A stretch of DNA of 64,000 bases. It comes from Brevibacillus composti. Its GTDB lineage: Bacteria > Bacillota > Bacilli > Brevibacillales > Brevibacillaceae. Of this stretch, positions 63,541 through 64,000 are shown piece after piece. Each line of letters starts with the position of its first letter. The stretch's first letter is position 1. Made by a program: the position numbers and the translations under genes. Under the pieces are notes generated by a model. It was not told the DNA's origin. It saw only the letters and a program-made list of their open reading frames with translations, and ran no database searches. The DNA is taken from the NCBI RefSeq assembly GCF_016406105.1, contig NZ_CP066308.1, forward strand, positions 3,459,501 through 3,523,500, read 5' to 3'.

Positions 63541-64000
63541 TGCACTCTCTGATTGCCGAGGTGTTCGAGCCGCAAACCTGGCTGGAGGAGCGCGTCTATG
63601 AACTGCTGGAGCTTCATGGGATCCGGCAGCCCCGGGAGATTCGCGTCTCCGAGCTGTGCTCCGCTTACGGAATCGAGCTGTGGGACATCGCCGGCCGCAG
63701 TCGCGCCCATCCGCATCCGTACCTCCCCGGCCGCTTCGTCATCGCTGTGGATCACAGCCTCCCTTTGCCGCAGAGACGGGAAAAAATCGCCCATGAGCTC
63801 GGCCATCTGCTGTTGCACGAAGGCATGCAGCCCTGGGGCAAAGACGCGATGATCGATTGGCAGGAGGCACAGGCCAATCATTTTGCGGAGCATCTGCTGA
63901 TGCCCTACCCGATGTTTGGGCCGCTGCTGGAAAACTGCTCCCGATACGAAGCCCCTTCCCGTCTGGCCGCCATTTTTCGCGTGCCGCTGTCACTCGCCCA
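63541..64000 (+). CDS. ImmA/IrrE family metallopeptidase, partial at window edge
   Basis: ATG 63541 with AAAGGAGGT upstream; the frame stays open to the window end (153 codons seen). The zinc motif lies at residues 85-89 in 'EKIAHELGHLLLH', with 'WQEAQANHFAEHLLMPYP' following, the third ligand region. ImmA/IrrE proteases cleave XRE-type repressors on DNA damage or signal; the upstream ImmR-like protein is the obvious target. The 3' end lies outside the window. Confidence 0.88.

Noticed and set aside
1-64000. CRISPR array
   Set aside because: The tandem arrays at 26504, 40263 and 42412 have no unique spacers between units and no cas genes are near.

Overview
The window looks like chromosomal DNA of a spore-forming, GC-rich Bacillota bacterium of the Brevibacillus/Paenibacillaceae type. 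The evidence is strong GGAGG-type ribosome binding sites, frequent GTG/TTG starts, a SpoVR-family gene, a YfhP-like gene, a TcyP-type cystine carrier, an aa3-type quinol oxidase (qox) operon and a MrgA-like Dps behind a PerR-like box. The genus is inferred from gene content, not proven. I recognised no complete rRNA, tRNA or CRISPR array.

Layout. 1-9400: two inverted copies of one insertion sequence (the left copy is cut by the window edge) bracket about 6.7 kb. That segment carries a secreted Ala/Lys-rich protein, a short FAD protein, an iron alcohol dehydrogenase, a cystine symporter, a hairpin-rich gene-poor stretch and two AT-rich secreted proteins. 9400-15400: qoxABCD, with qoxA split by a second type of IS. 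15400-20600: an MFS efflux pump, a decayed M28-peptidase/histidine-kinase chimera, a tiny membrane protein and an IS1182-type element abutting spoVR. 20600-24300: spoVR, an AT-rich pocket with a frameshifted secreted protein, and a short echo of the spoVR 3' end. 24300-32700: housekeeping and accessory genes (DUF423, arylamine N-acetyltransferase, DoxX, ArsR regulator plus MFS exporter, yfhP, pepF). 32900-41000: a molybdenum-cofactor and formate-type oxidoreductase block (mobB, moeA, FdhF/YdeP-like protein, DUF2294 protein, a frameshifted OFA-family antiporter, fdhD, mobA). 41100-48700: a chemoreceptor, then a sigma-54 activator followed by a -24/-12 promoter and potABCD. 48800-53700: three decayed loci, a Cys-rich pentapeptide-repeat protein, a lipoprotein, and patA (putrescine aminotransferase). 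53900-59100: dps, a Rok-like protein, and two group II introns 6 nt apart, the outer one beginning just after the terminator of the ABC-F gene. 59100-64000: ABC-F ATPase, MarR/DUF3147 pair, then a phage-like ArpU, ImmR-like and ImmA-like set that runs off the right edge.

Functional themes. Polyamine uptake (potABCD under a sigma-54 activator) and putrescine transamination (patA) are close together and form a plausible polyamine-use module. The Mo-cofactor genes plausibly serve the adjacent molybdopterin oxidoreductase. Several genes are visibly broken: qoxA by an IS; the OFA carrier, the secreted protein at 22.5-23.8 kb, the M28 gene and the glycosyltransferase by frameshifts; and a 48.9-kb gene by a stop plus a frameshift. 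This gives the window the look of a genome with active mobile elements and ongoing gene decay, although some single-base shifts (notably the one at a 10-base C run) could be sequencing errors.
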